The notes below the pieces were generated by a model that was given only the letters and a program-made list of their open reading frames with translations, ran no database searches and was not told the DNA's origin. The translations under genes were made by a program, and so were the position numbers. This document shows, one piece after another, positions 1-7,972 of a DNA stretch of 64,000 bases. Each line of letters begins with the position of its first letter. The first letter of the stretch is position 1. This DNA is from WRGA01 sp031553395 (GTDB lineage: Bacteria > Bacteroidota > Bacteroidia > Bacteroidales > WRGA01), in NCBI GenBank assembly GCA_031553395.1, contig JAVBLR010000012.1:1-64000 (forward strand). The letters run 5' to 3'.

Positions 1-138
1 ATTTTCCGGCAAAGAAATACGCTTGTTTTGATATAGAAAAATATTTAATCATTTAATTATCAACAAATAATAACTTTTTCTGTTGATAAGTAGCTCCTTT
101 TTTTTATTTTTTCCCACAAAATCTTCCGAACACTCGTA

Positions 139-202
139 ACATGTTGTCCGTCCGTTAGTCTGTTAAGAAGGACATGTTGTCCGATATAAAATACATTCAA
201 TT
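139..202 (+). repeat. 64-bp direct repeat, copy 1
   Basis: This 64-base stretch recurs at 1447-1510 with a single mismatch. It contains the near-palindromic word ACATGTTGTCC twice. A third, inverted occurrence of the word lies at 256-279. The two direct copies bracket the toxin-antitoxin pair and a GC-rich block. No gene is recognisable in 1-409; the rest of that gap is AT-rich and holds only these repeats and a promoter. Confidence 0.85.
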
Positions 203-255
203 GAAATAAAGATACTTGTGTGAAATTCGGACTGCAAGTCCTTTTGAATAAACAA

Positions 256-279
256 GCGGACGGACAACATGTCCGCCGC
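256..279 (-). repeat. Inverted copy of the GGACATGTTGTCC word
   Basis: The reverse complement of this stretch contains GGACATGTTGTCCGTCCG, the same word that opens the repeats at 139 and 1447. It lies about 130 bases upstream of the toxin start. Its palindromic core could be a protein-binding or recombination site; that is inference. Confidence 0.6.
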
Positions 280-373
280 GGCAAGATTTTTAATTAAAAC
301 GTTTGAGTTGGACTAACGTTACTTCTGTAACCGGAAGTAAGGATATTGTTTTTATTCTAAAAAAAACTGAATT

Positions 374-405
374 TTTGATTTTTGTTACATTATTAGTTAA
401 CTTTG
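374..405 (+). promoter_or_regulatory. Bacteroidetes-type promoter of the toxin-antitoxin pair
   Basis: TTTG at 374-377 and TAACTTTG at 398-405 are separated by 20 bases, close to the phylum consensus TTTG-N19-TAnnTTTG. The toxin ATG begins at 410, so transcription would start at or within a few bases of the start codon. The message may be leaderless. Confidence 0.55.
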
Positions 406-409
406 TAGT

Positions 410-754
410 ATGGAAAGAATAAGAGAGCTTTTATTTTTTGAGAATCATTTTTCTGACTTTGTCGATACTTTGCCTCAAAAAGTGAAAGACAAAATAGGAT
501 ACGTATTATACTTATTGACCGTGTCGGAACGTATTCCCGTTAAATTCTTTAAACATATTGAAGGAACGGACGGCTTGTTTGAAGTACGAATTGAATTTGA
601 AAGTAATATATATAGAATATTCTGCTGTTTTGATGAAGGGAGATCGGTTGTTTTATTCAATGGTTTTCAAAAGAAGACACAAAGAACACCTCGATCTGAA
701 ATCGAGAAGGCTTTGCTGTTAAAAAAGGAATATTTTAAAAGTAAGTTTCAATAA
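410..754 (+). CDS. HigB/RelE-type toxin (Gp49-like, DUF891)
   Basis: The 114-residue protein has the size and layout of the phage Gp49-like/HigB branch of the RelE/ParE toxins. It has a basic N-terminal helical half, then a beta core with FEVRIEF, NIYRIFCCF and VVLFNGFQKKTQRTP, and a C-terminal helix of the EIEKALLLKKEYF type. Family members are ribosome-associated mRNA interferases neutralised by the protein encoded next to them. The toxin gene comes first and an XRE-type antitoxin gene starts 51 bases downstream, which is the HigBA order. The family call is firm; the target is inferred from the family. Confidence 0.85.
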   Translation: MERIRELLFFENHFSDFVDTLPQKVKDKIGYVLYLLTVSERIPVKFFKHIEGTDGLFEVRIEFESNIYRIFCCFDEGRSVVLFNGFQKKTQRTPRSEIEKALLLKKEYFKSKFQ

Positions 755-805
755 AAAAAGAAATTTATTTACACCGGGGAGCACCGGGATAAACTCTGCA
801 TAAAA

Positions 806-1105
806 ATGATGAACAAAAAAAAGATAACAACATTTGACGAATTTTTGGATAATCAATACGGTAAAATCGGAACACCCGAAAGAACTGAATTTGAAATCAA
901 AGCTAAAGCATTTGCTATCGGTGAAATTATTAAGGAAGAACGCCGTTTGTCTCACATGACGCAACAACAATTAGCTGATCGCACCGGAACAAAGAAAAGT
1001 TATATCTCCCGTATTGAAAACGGACATAGCGATATTCAACTATCGACTTTGTACCGATTGGTTGAATTAGGTTTCGGGAAAAGAATTTCGTTTACAATCG
1101 GATGA
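806..1105 (+). CDS. HigA-type antitoxin, XRE helix-turn-helix protein
   Basis: A 99-residue protein with a helix-turn-helix in its C-terminal half (about residues 48-85): the segment MTQQQLADRTGTKKSYISRI is followed by ENG and a conserved third helix. The N-terminal half resembles antitoxins paired with Gp49-like toxins. It should bind the toxin and repress the shared promoter. Two start codons are adjacent (806 and 809). The last 118 bases are repeated at 3359-3476 with four mismatches, so a second, now broken, copy existed 2.3 kb downstream. Confidence 0.85.
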   Translation: MMNKKKITTFDEFLDNQYGKIGTPERTEFEIKAKAFAIGEIIKEERRLSHMTQQQLADRTGTKKSYISRIENGHSDIQLSTLYRLVELGFGKRISFTIG

Positions 1106-1141
1106 TATAGAATCTGATTATTTACAGAGTAAATTCTTATT

Positions 1142-1370
1142 AATTCAATGAATTGAATTTAATATCTTCCTTTTTTGGGCGTGCCCCCACCGTCTCCGCT
1201 TCATCTCGTTTCCCGACATTCTGCGCGGCGGGGTCGGGCTTTCCGCTCGTATCGGGCGGGTTTTATCGCCTTCCGCTTCGGTTGTTCCTCCCTCGCACAA
1301 GCCGCAAAAACCGCCCACTACCCGCTGCAATCCCTCACGCGAGGCCACCGGTGACTTTTGAAGGTTTTTG
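1142..1370. other. GC-rich intergenic block, putative dispersed element
   Basis: About 200 bases are markedly GC-rich in an otherwise AT-rich window. The block starts just after a palindrome at 1142-1157 (ATTCAAT-GA-ATTGAAT). It contains GGGCGTGCCCCC near 1177, GGGTCGGGCTTTCCGCTC near 1229 and CGCTGCAATCCCTCACGCG near 1323. From memory, similar blocks in this order occur between genes in many Bacteroidetes genomes; I cannot confirm that here. The open frames across it have no recognisable domain and are probably not genes. It lies inside the repeat pair 139/1447. Confidence 0.5.
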
Positions 1371-1446
1371 ATTGTAATGGTTGAGTGGGATTATTTGTTA
1401 GTGTTGTAAATTTACCTTAACTGGGCTGAATCATCAGCCACGACGG

Positions 1447-1510
1447 ACATGTTGTCCGTCCGTTAGTCTGTTTAGAAGGACATGTTGTCCGATATAAAAT
1501 ACATTCAATT
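1447..1510 (+). repeat. 64-bp direct repeat, copy 2
   Basis: Same sequence as 139-202 with one mismatch (tgttaag versus tgtttag). It is preceded by CGG, which completes a GGACATGTTGTCC palindrome. The remaining bases up to 1741 are AT-rich and hold nothing recognisable. Confidence 0.85.
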
Positions 1511-1741
1511 TAGAAAATAACATTGTTATTGGTGTAATGAAATAATTTGATAAATTTTATAGCAGAATATTTAGAAAAAAGGCAACGAATAAAAATTATA
1601 ATAATAATTTTTTTAGTATCTGATTGATTTAAAAATAGTATTTTATAGTCACTTTGTTAGTTTTTATTGTTAGTTTTGTTTCTGTCATTTTATCTCCCAA
1701 GTTCCAATTTTCATGATACAGTTAATTTTTTAAATCAGAAA

Positions 1742-2830
1742 ATGAGAAAATTGTGTATTTTTTGTGGAAAAAAGCCTATAAATAAGAATAAAGAACATGT
1801 TATTCCTCAATGGTTGATAAAGTATACGGGTGATCCTAAACGAATTACTTTGCTAGGTAAAAAAAGTGGAAAAGAAATTAAATTTCCTTGGTTGAGTTTC
1901 GTTTTTCCTGCATGTGAAGAATGTAATTCAAATTTTGGAGAAATTGAAGCCAAAATTCAGTTAATTTTAGATAAATTAAATAATGAAAAATCTGTTACAC
2001 ATAACGAAATCAATCTGTTTTTAGATTGGCTTGATAAAATTAGAATTGGAATGTGGTTGGGACATGCAATGCTTCAAGGCAGGGCTCTTGAACCAAAGTT
2101 TTTTATTAATAACCGAGTTGGTTCTAAAGATAGAATATGTCTTATATACAAGCTAAATGATTCGGAGCAGGGGATTGGAATCATTGGTACAGATACGCCA
2201 GTTTTTCAACATGTTCCAAGTTGTTTTAGTATTATAATAAACAATATGATTTTCTTTAATTACTCGAAAGAATTTTTATTATCCAAAAATATAGGATTTC
2301 CTTATCCCGATAAATATTCTTACGACTCAGAGGGACAAATCGAGATAAGTAAGTTTGTTCATGGGGAAAATAAAATCACATATCCTATTATTGATGGAAA
2401 AGTAATAAAGCCAGCAGTGAAAATTTACCAATCAATCATTAAAGCTCCTCATGGAATTAAAAGACCTGTTGCAGGTATTGGAAGTCGATTTTTTAATTCC
2501 AATTGTTATTGTTATAACAATAACTTAATTCAAAGTAGAATATTTTTAAGTGATGAGCAAAATAACTTTCATGGATTTTGGCCTCAAAAAAAACAGTTTA
2601 ATTTTAAGTTCAAAGAGAGGTTTGAAAGAGAATTACTCTTTCCAGCGATAATTCAAGTAACATTAGAGCATCAAAATCATTCTTTAATTGATTTTTTAAA
2701 TAAGCAAGAAGAAATGTGCATCGAGGATAAAATTATTTTTAATAAATATTATAATGATTTGTTAGATTTTAATAATAAGGAAGTTAAGAAGATTGATAAT
2801 TTGATGAAGGATTTTTATCAAACGATATAA
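1742..2830 (+). CDS. HNH-type zinc-finger protein of unknown role
   Basis: I place the start at ATG 1742 because the protein then opens directly with its zinc-binding motif. The frame extends upstream to a TTG at 1667, but those 25 codons look non-coding. The first 60 residues give CIFCGKK, then EHVIPQWL, then CEECNSNFG: two CxxC knuckles around an EHVIPQ motif, the arrangement of HNH-like nuclease domains. The remaining 300 residues match nothing I recognise. Very low GC and the island setting suggest acquisition by transfer. A nuclease role in phage or plasmid defence is plausible but inferred. Confidence 0.65.
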   Translation: MRKLCIFCGKKPINKNKEHVIPQWLIKYTGDPKRITLLGKKSGKEIKFPWLSFVFPACEECNSNFGEIEAKIQLILDKLNNEKSVTHNEINLFLDWLDKIRIGMWLGHAMLQGRALEPKFFINNRVGSKDRICLIYKLNDSEQGIGIIGTDTPVFQHVPSCFSIIINNMIFFNYSKEFLLSKNIGFPYPDKYSYDSEGQIEISKFVHGENKITYPIIDGKVIKPAVKIYQSIIKAPHGIKRPVAGIGSRFFNSNCYCYNNNLIQSRIFLSDEQNNFHGFWPQKKQFNFKFKERFERELLFPAIIQVTLEHQNHSLIDFLNKQEEMCIEDKIIFNKYYNDLLDFNNKEVKKIDNLMKDFYQTI

Positions 2831-2960
2831 ATAATTAATCAGTAAGCTTTTTGGTGTAAATCATAGTGTTCTTAATTTATGTTAATGTTTATAGCTGTCA
2901 TATATACTGAATTGCTATTTGTAATGAATAAAATTATTAATTGAATATTAATAATAATTT

Positions 2961-3269
2961 ATGGATTCAAAAATATTATTAGGAAAAATTATTCAGCGGT
3001 TTAAAGACCAAAAAGAGTCTCAAGTTATTGGATATAATAGCTTTGGATTTATAAGAGAGACAAATGATGCAGTTTACGTTACAAGACAGGCTGGAAAAGA
3101 TACAAAAATTCCATTTTCTAAAATACTCGTTGCTATAGACGCTTTTAAGGAATCTCCTGAATTATATAATGAAGGACCTGGCTCTTTACGAAAATTTGGA
3201 ATTACTCATATAAACAGTCCTATTTGGTCTATTTTACATTTGCTCTCACAGAATGATTATAAAGAATGA
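2961..3269 (+). CDS. Hypothetical small protein
   Basis: A 102-residue protein without signal peptide or membrane segment. It contains a basic stretch ending KIPFSKI and a C-terminal segment GPGSLRKFGITHINSPIW that looks conserved, but I cannot name a family. It follows the HNH-type gene by 130 bases on the same strand and shares its low GC, so it may be a partner or a separate cargo gene. Confidence 0.55.
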   Translation: MDSKILLGKIIQRFKDQKESQVIGYNSFGFIRETNDAVYVTRQAGKDTKIPFSKILVAIDAFKESPELYNEGPGSLRKFGITHINSPIWSILHLLSQNDYKE

Positions 3270-3309
3270 ATTATGCTTAATTTCCGATTCTGAGTGTAGT
3301 TGTTTGGGA

Positions 3310-3478
3310 GGACGTCGTTTGCCTCACATGACACTTCAATAATCGGATGATTTTAACTGGAACAAAGAAAAGTTATATCTCCCGTATTGAGAACGGACAT
3401 AGCGATATTCAATTATCAACTTTGTACCGATTGGTTGAATTAGGCTTCGGGAAAAGAATTTCGTTTACAATCGGATAA
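3310..3478 (+). pseudogene. Broken copy of the HigA-type antitoxin 3' half
   Basis: Bases 3359-3476 match 986-1103 of the intact antitoxin gene with four mismatches (about 97%). Bases 3310-3332 match its preceding segment near 938-960. The roughly 25 bases between are replaced by unrelated sequence that introduces an in-frame TAA after CTT CAA, and no 5' half or toxin gene remains. It is a relic of a second, closely related toxin-antitoxin locus or of a duplication that brought in the two genes between the copies. Confidence 0.85.
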
Positions 3479-3488
3479 AAAAACAAAA

Positions 3489-4787
3489 TTATTTTGTTGT
3501 GAATTTGTCTATTAATGTACCAGGCATTGTTGGTGATGCTTCATCTTTCAACAAGCCTGTTTCGGCTCTACTAAATAGAGATTGAAGAACAATATGCCTA
3601 TCTTCTTTATCAACGGCTCCTTGTTCTTTGAGAGCTAAATATACATAGGTTAGCTTTCTTCGTTCCTCTGCATCTCTTGCCAAGTGAAATGAGCTAAACA
3701 TGAGTTTATTTAGTGAACGCATTCCATAGGCTAAAAAAGAAATAATAGTAATGGAAGTAAGCATCCATTTTATTCCAAAAGCCTCCCCATTTAATAATTT
3801 TTGTAAAATGTCAGTAGGAGCATTAAAAAAGAAAGATGCCAAAAATAAAATAGATATTATAATTAAACCTATAAGTCCATATAAAGCTTGATTTCCTCGT
3901 TTATTCATTTTTGCAGCTCTTCTGTCCCAATAAGCAACAGGGGCTTCCAAGCTAAGTTTTTCCTGATATAGATTTTCTAATGAATTAATTTTGTTTGTAG
4001 ATGACTCTATCAATGCATCATATCCCTTCTGTTTTTCCTCTATCCAACTTATTAGATTTGTTCGCTCAGTATCTTGAAAATTTAAATATTCATTTTTGGA
4101 TGTTTGAAACCATTCATCAAAACTGGTTTCTTTTTCAGTTTTGAGATCGACAATAGCCTTAGCAAATTCATTAGTTTTATCATTGACATCTTTGATATGA
4201 GTTGTTAAATTAGTTTGAGTAGACGCTAGCTCTTTTTCATATTCATTTCGTAGCTTATTTAACGCTTGTTTTTCTTTGCTTTTTCGTTCTGATATTATTG
4301 AATCCTTATTTAAAAACTCATAAGCAATTATTTCCCCAATTCGCTCTGCGCGTTGATTGTCATTTTGGGCTATAATCATATTATAAGCACCTTTTGCAAC
4401 AGAAATTCCTTTTTCTTGGGATACATCCACCAAGAATTTGGTTTCTGGAAAATCAAAAGAAAACACATTACTGTTATATTGAGTCACATTTAACTCCATA
4501 GGTTTTATATATTGCTCTATTTGTGAAGCGTTCCTGAAATTTTTATTTGTAAAATTTAGCAAGTGATAAGATAAGGTATTGAATAAAATTTTAGTGTGAT
4601 TAAAAAAATTAGGGATATTAACAATTTCATTCCATCCTTGATTCTCTTTCTGGATTAATTCATAAATTTTAGAGAGACCGATATAGGTTACAGAGCCATT
4701 GAAATAATTAATTGTCAATCTTATATTGTTTAGAGTTTCTGTAAAAGGGGACTCTGCGATATATGTATTTACTTCTTTTATAGTCAT
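3489..4787 (-). CDS. Coiled-coil membrane protein, DUF6161-like
   Basis: The 432-residue protein has a globular N-terminal part (about 1-165), a long Lys/Glu-rich coiled coil (about 170-280), the segment SLEAPVAYWDRRA, two transmembrane helices (about 305-325 and 345-360) and a cytoplasmic tail with RDAEERRKLTYVYLAL and LQSLFSR. This layout and the SLEAPVxYW signature match my recollection of DUF6161, whose function is unknown. It lies between the toxin-antitoxin relic and a nucleotidyltransferase-HEPN gene, so it belongs to the island. A membrane sensor or effector role is speculation. Confidence 0.6.
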   Translation of the reverse strand: MTIKEVNTYIAESPFTETLNNIRLTINYFNGSVTYIGLSKIYELIQKENQGWNEIVNIPNFFNHTKILFNTLSYHLLNFTNKNFRNASQIEQYIKPMELNVTQYNSNVFSFDFPETKFLVDVSQEKGISVAKGAYNMIIAQNDNQRAERIGEIIAYEFLNKDSIISERKSKEKQALNKLRNEYEKELASTQTNLTTHIKDVNDKTNEFAKAIVDLKTEKETSFDEWFQTSKNEYLNFQDTERTNLISWIEEKQKGYDALIESSTNKINSLENLYQEKLSLEAPVAYWDRRAAKMNKRGNQALYGLIGLIIISILFLASFFFNAPTDILQKLLNGEAFGIKWMLTSITIISFLAYGMRSLNKLMFSSFHLARDAEERRKLTYVYLALKEQGAVDKEDRHIVLQSLFSRAETGLLKDEASPTMPGTLIDKFTTK

Positions 4788-4857
4788 AATTGTATTTTTT
4801 CGGGTATCTGTTATTTGTCCAATAAATGAATTTTAATCCACATTGAAAATTAAAATC

Positions 4858-5745
4858 TCACCCCATCTCCCCATACTCCCTTATCCTCTCCCCGCAAATC
4901 CTCTCCGTTATCTCCCTCAGCCTCTCCACCTTTTTCACCAACGCATCAATATCCTCCTTTGTCACCGCAAAGTCAGGATTATATCTCCCTTCCACATAAG
5001 CAGCTTTTATCAAAAGAAAAAGTCGCTTTTCTTCCTTCGTATCTTGCGGGAAAACAAACATAAAATCTTCCGAATATTTTTTGACGGAAGCTCCGAGTTT
5101 AGAGAGATTATGTTGTTTGTTGTTTTGTTGAGTAAAGACTAAACGAATGGCGTAATAATAATTCTCACAGGCTTGATGCAAATGAAATGAAGCCATTCTG
5201 AAATCCAAATCATTATAATCATGATTTGCGCTTCGAAAAAAGCTGTTTCCTCTGCTAAATTTATCTTTGAAATATTCCTCCGCCTGTTGTTTTATTTCAT
5301 CATAATGAAGTTTTCTTTTGCGTGCCAATTTAAATTTTCCGCTGTCATAAAGAATAACGCCTTCCTCTTTGATCTGCGTATAAAAATATCGACCTTCGGA
5401 AAGGTCTTTGTTCAGTTTCTTTATGTCGTCGTTGATAAATTGTACGGGCGGTTGTTTGTCGAGATCTTCGGCACGGTTGTAATAAATATCTTCGATGTTG
5501 TCCAATATCTTACCCGCGTTTCCGTCGGATATTCCGCTCGTAATCACCAGTATGTCGTAGTCGCTGACGTAAAACTGTATCTTCCCGAATTCGAACCGCT
5601 CGTCGTAATCGACAAAATCGTTACGGGCATAGCTTCCGTACAAAATAATCATTTCGGCTTGCGGAAGTCTTTTTCGTATCAGGTCGACAAGAAAATTTAA
5701 TTCATCCCGTTTTTTCGGCGGCAAATATGCAATAGACTTTTTCAT
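4858..5745 (-). CDS. Nucleotidyltransferase-HEPN fusion protein
   Basis: Residues 1-100 carry a minimal nucleotidyltransferase domain: the helix before ILYGSYARNDFVDYD and then SDYDILV give the GS...DxD metal-binding pattern. Residues 150-280 form a HEPN domain with FRMASFHLHQACENYYYAIR and a later GRYN. Separate MNT and HEPN proteins form a toxin-antitoxin system in which the MNT partner AMPylates the HEPN RNase. In this fused form both activities sit in one chain; similar fusions are common in Bacteroidetes. The canonical HEPN RxxxxH can be read in RMASFH. Activity is inferred. Confidence 0.8.
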   Translation of the reverse strand: MKKSIAYLPPKKRDELNFLVDLIRKRLPQAEMIILYGSYARNDFVDYDERFEFGKIQFYVSDYDILVITSGISDGNAGKILDNIEDIYYNRAEDLDKQPPVQFINDDIKKLNKDLSEGRYFYTQIKEEGVILYDSGKFKLARKRKLHYDEIKQQAEEYFKDKFSRGNSFFRSANHDYNDLDFRMASFHLHQACENYYYAIRLVFTQQNNKQHNLSKLGASVKKYSEDFMFVFPQDTKEEKRLFLLIKAAYVEGRYNPDFAVTKEDIDALVKKVERLREITERICGERIREYGEMG

Positions 5746-6195
5746 CGGATCAATATGTGTATCTGTGAAGATTAAAACACAAAGTTATGAAAAAAACAAG
5801 AAAAGACGATTATCATTTGCCGTTGATTTGTACATTTACTGTTATATCTCGATTTTATCCGTGTTGCCAGTTTGTACAATCATTAAAGTTTATGGGATGT
5901 AGATAATCAAGACTTAGTTCTGTAATTAATTATTCATTCGATTGAAGTAATCAGGTCTAATATGGATGTTTATGGAAGATTTACAAAAACAGAAAATTAA
6001 TTTTACCATTTTTTCCAAAAATAGCAAAGATTTCGAAATTTGATACTTCCAGAGGGAATCTTTTTTAAGAAATAAAACAAGCATATTGAACCTCTTACAG
6101 TCGATCATTTTCTATTATAAACACCCTAATATCAATAAATTATTAAAATAAAAAAAGAGAACTTTCTGATAAAAATATCAAAAAGTTCCCCTTAG
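5746..6195. other. Gap upstream of the HEPN gene
   Basis: About 450 bases separate the nucleotidyltransferase-HEPN gene and tRNA-Leu. It holds the minus-strand promoter at 5780-5787. I see no gene, strong hairpin or repeat in the rest, which is AT-rich. Confidence 0.6.
5780..5787 (-). promoter_or_regulatory. -7 promoter element of the nucleotidyltransferase-HEPN gene
   Basis: On the minus strand this reads TAACTTTG, matching TAnnTTTG. It lies about 35 bases upstream of the start codon at 5745. No clear TTTG is seen 19 bases upstream of it. Confidence 0.45.
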
Positions 6196-6279
6196 TACCC
6201 GGAGCGGGACTTGAACCCGCACAACCGCAATGGTCACAGGATTTTAAGTCCTGCGTGTCTACCATTCCACCATCCGGGC
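6196..6279 (-). tRNA. tRNA-Leu (anticodon UAA)
   Basis: An 84-base class II cloverleaf: acceptor strands GCCCGGA and TCCGGGT, anticodon stem CAGGA/TCCTG around loop CTTAAAA (anticodon TAA), a long variable arm and GGTTCAAGTCC in the T arm. CCA is not encoded. tRNA-Gly lies 17 bases upstream on the same strand, so the two are probably co-transcribed. Confidence 0.95.
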
Positions 6280-6296
6280 AGACCGTTGAAAAAAAG

Positions 6297-6369
6297 AGCG
6301 AAAGACGGGACTCGAACCCGCGACCCTAACCTTGGCAAGGTTATGCTCTACCAACTGAGCTACTTTCGC
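6297..6369 (-). tRNA. tRNA-Gly (anticodon GCC)
   Basis: A 73-base cloverleaf: acceptor GCGAAAG/CTTTCGC, D arm AGCTCAGTTGGTAGAGC, anticodon stem-loop AACCTTGCCAAGGTT (anticodon GCC) and T arm GGTTCGAGTCC. CCA is not encoded. It precedes tRNA-Leu on the minus strand. Confidence 0.95.
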
Positions 6370-6473
6370 GTTTTGCGGTTGCAAAGATAAATCTATTTTT
6401 GTTTTTGACAAACAAATAATGGAAAAAGTTAGGGAAACGCACAAAATTGTTTACATTGACACCTATTTGAAGG

Positions 6474-6553
6474 TTTTACGTTTTACGTAATACGTTCTAC
6501 GCCTCGGTAACATCAACCATTTACGTATAACGTAAAACATACAACGTATTACA
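6474..6553. repeat. Inverted arms of 7-base phased words (TACGTTT type)
   Basis: The left arm 6474-6501 repeats tacgttt/tacgtaa/tacgttc in 7-base phase. The right arm 6520-6553 is its imperfect reverse complement (ttacgta, taacgta, caacgta). It lies between the tRNAs and the serine hydrolase 3' end. It is one of many such elements in this window, each with its own word. Confidence 0.75.
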
Positions 6554-6598
6554 TATTAGACTCAATTTGAATCTTTTTCTCCCTCTGTTAAAGTAGAA

Positions 6599-7921
6599 TT
6601 ATTCCTCTTTTGTAAAATTAAATATTCCTCCATTTTGTTTTAGTATCATAGTTTTATCGGATGGATTAAATTCCATTACTATGCCGGCTTGCTCGAATTT
6701 GAATTTATCCTTTTCGGTTGCTTCCAATGGGAATGCCAATTGTCCGGTTGCTTGTCCCATCAATTTTTTATTGTCTTTTGTGATGGTTATTTTCAATGGG
6801 ATTTGCTTGCTTGAATAAATTCCCAAATAGTTGTTCAACTCTTCATCGGTTATATCGTATGATTTAAAATCCGGAATTTCAAACGGTTTATTATAAACGG
6901 CCCTCAAAACAGCAATTGCAATGTCGTTTCCATTGTAATTTATACCATTTGCAGTATAAGCAAATGAAACATCATTATCAGCAAAATGAGCAAACATCGA
7001 ACCGAATCCATCAATTCCACCTGTATGTCCAAACCCGGTTTTATCATAAAAAGGCATTTGAAAAAGTCCCATCCCGAAATGGTCTTGGATGGTTTCCATT
7101 AGTTTCAGACTGTTTGTCGAAATTAACTTTCCATTAAAAAGAGCTTCACTGAATAGTGTCAAATCAACAGGTGTAGAAACAATACCTCCGGCTCCCAACG
7201 GTATCGACATATCTGTTTCAGGTTCGATTTTCCAGCTTTCTGTAAATTTGTATGAATTGCATTCATTATCCTTTGTGTTTATTTTTTTTCCGTAATAGGT
7301 ATTTTTCAATCCTATTGGTTTGATAATCTTTTCCTCAAGTAACTTTGGATACGATTTTTTATAAATTTTTTCAAGAATAAAACTCAATAAAACAAAGTTC
7401 GAATTGCTGTAACTTGCTTTAGTATCAGGTTCAAAATCGCTTCCGGCATCAGAAATTATTTTGATTAATTCCTGTTCTGTTTTGGGATGTGTATTCCAAT
7501 CAGTATACGATTTATCATTCGTAAAATTATGTATTCCGCTTCTGTGATAAAGTAACTGATTGACTGTAATTTTATCAGCATTAATTATCGTAGGAAAGAA
7601 TTCATCAATTGTTTGATTTAAGTTTAATTTGTTTTCTTCAATTGCCTTGAGAATCAACACTGCTGTGAATGTTTTTGATATTGATCCTATTCTGTATTTC
7701 GAATTTTCATTTACTTTTAATCCTGATTCTACGTCTGCAAATCCAACGGATTTTGTATAAATCAGTTTCCCGTTTTGAGATACAGCAACGCTTCCCATAA
7801 ATTTGTTATTATTTCCAAGAGTATCGAGATAAGCATCTAATTTGGTTTTGTCTATATTTTGAGAAAATCCGACAATACAAGTCAAATTTGCTATAAATAA
7901 GAAAGTAAGGATTCTTTTCAT
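6599..7921 (-). CDS. Secreted serine hydrolase, beta-lactamase class C family
   Basis: I place the start at ATG 7921; the frame opens with TTG two codons earlier. The 440-residue protein begins with a signal peptide (cleavage near VGFSQ). The penicillin-binding-protein-like domain shows the three active-site motifs: SISK (nucleophile Ser and base Lys, near residue 80), YSNSN (Tyr near 168) and GHTGG near 297. A C-terminal domain of about 100 residues (from near YLGIYSS) is typical of family members that act as peptidases or esterases. The substrate cannot be told from sequence. It is a single gene without an obvious operon partner. Confidence 0.85.
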   Translation of the reverse strand: MKRILTFLFIANLTCIVGFSQNIDKTKLDAYLDTLGNNNKFMGSVAVSQNGKLIYTKSVGFADVESGLKVNENSKYRIGSISKTFTAVLILKAIEENKLNLNQTIDEFFPTIINADKITVNQLLYHRSGIHNFTNDKSYTDWNTHPKTEQELIKIISDAGSDFEPDTKASYSNSNFVLLSFILEKIYKKSYPKLLEEKIIKPIGLKNTYYGKKINTKDNECNSYKFTESWKIEPETDMSIPLGAGGIVSTPVDLTLFSEALFNGKLISTNSLKLMETIQDHFGMGLFQMPFYDKTGFGHTGGIDGFGSMFAHFADNDVSFAYTANGINYNGNDIAIAVLRAVYNKPFEIPDFKSYDITDEELNNYLGIYSSKQIPLKITITKDNKKLMGQATGQLAFPLEATEKDKFKFEQAGIVMEFNPSDKTMILKQNGGIFNFTKEE

Positions 7922-7972
7922 TTTCAAAATTTAGTATCGTTTGTTTGCTAAAAAGCAAGTATTTGAAGGTTG

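Noticed and set aside
1145..1371. Open frames on both strands across the GC-rich block
   Set aside because: They arise from the GC-rich composition, lack start context and show no domain; the block looks like a structured repeat, not a gene.
139..1510. CRISPR array
   Set aside because: Only two long direct repeats 1.3 kb apart with genes between; no regular spacers or cas genes.
1667..1741. TTG start for the HNH-type gene
   Set aside because: The added 25 residues are hydrophobic and AT-driven; the family-like CIFCGKK motif directly follows ATG 1742.
5926..6108. 60-codon open frame on the minus strand
   Set aside because: Low complexity, no start context or domain, in an AT-rich gap.
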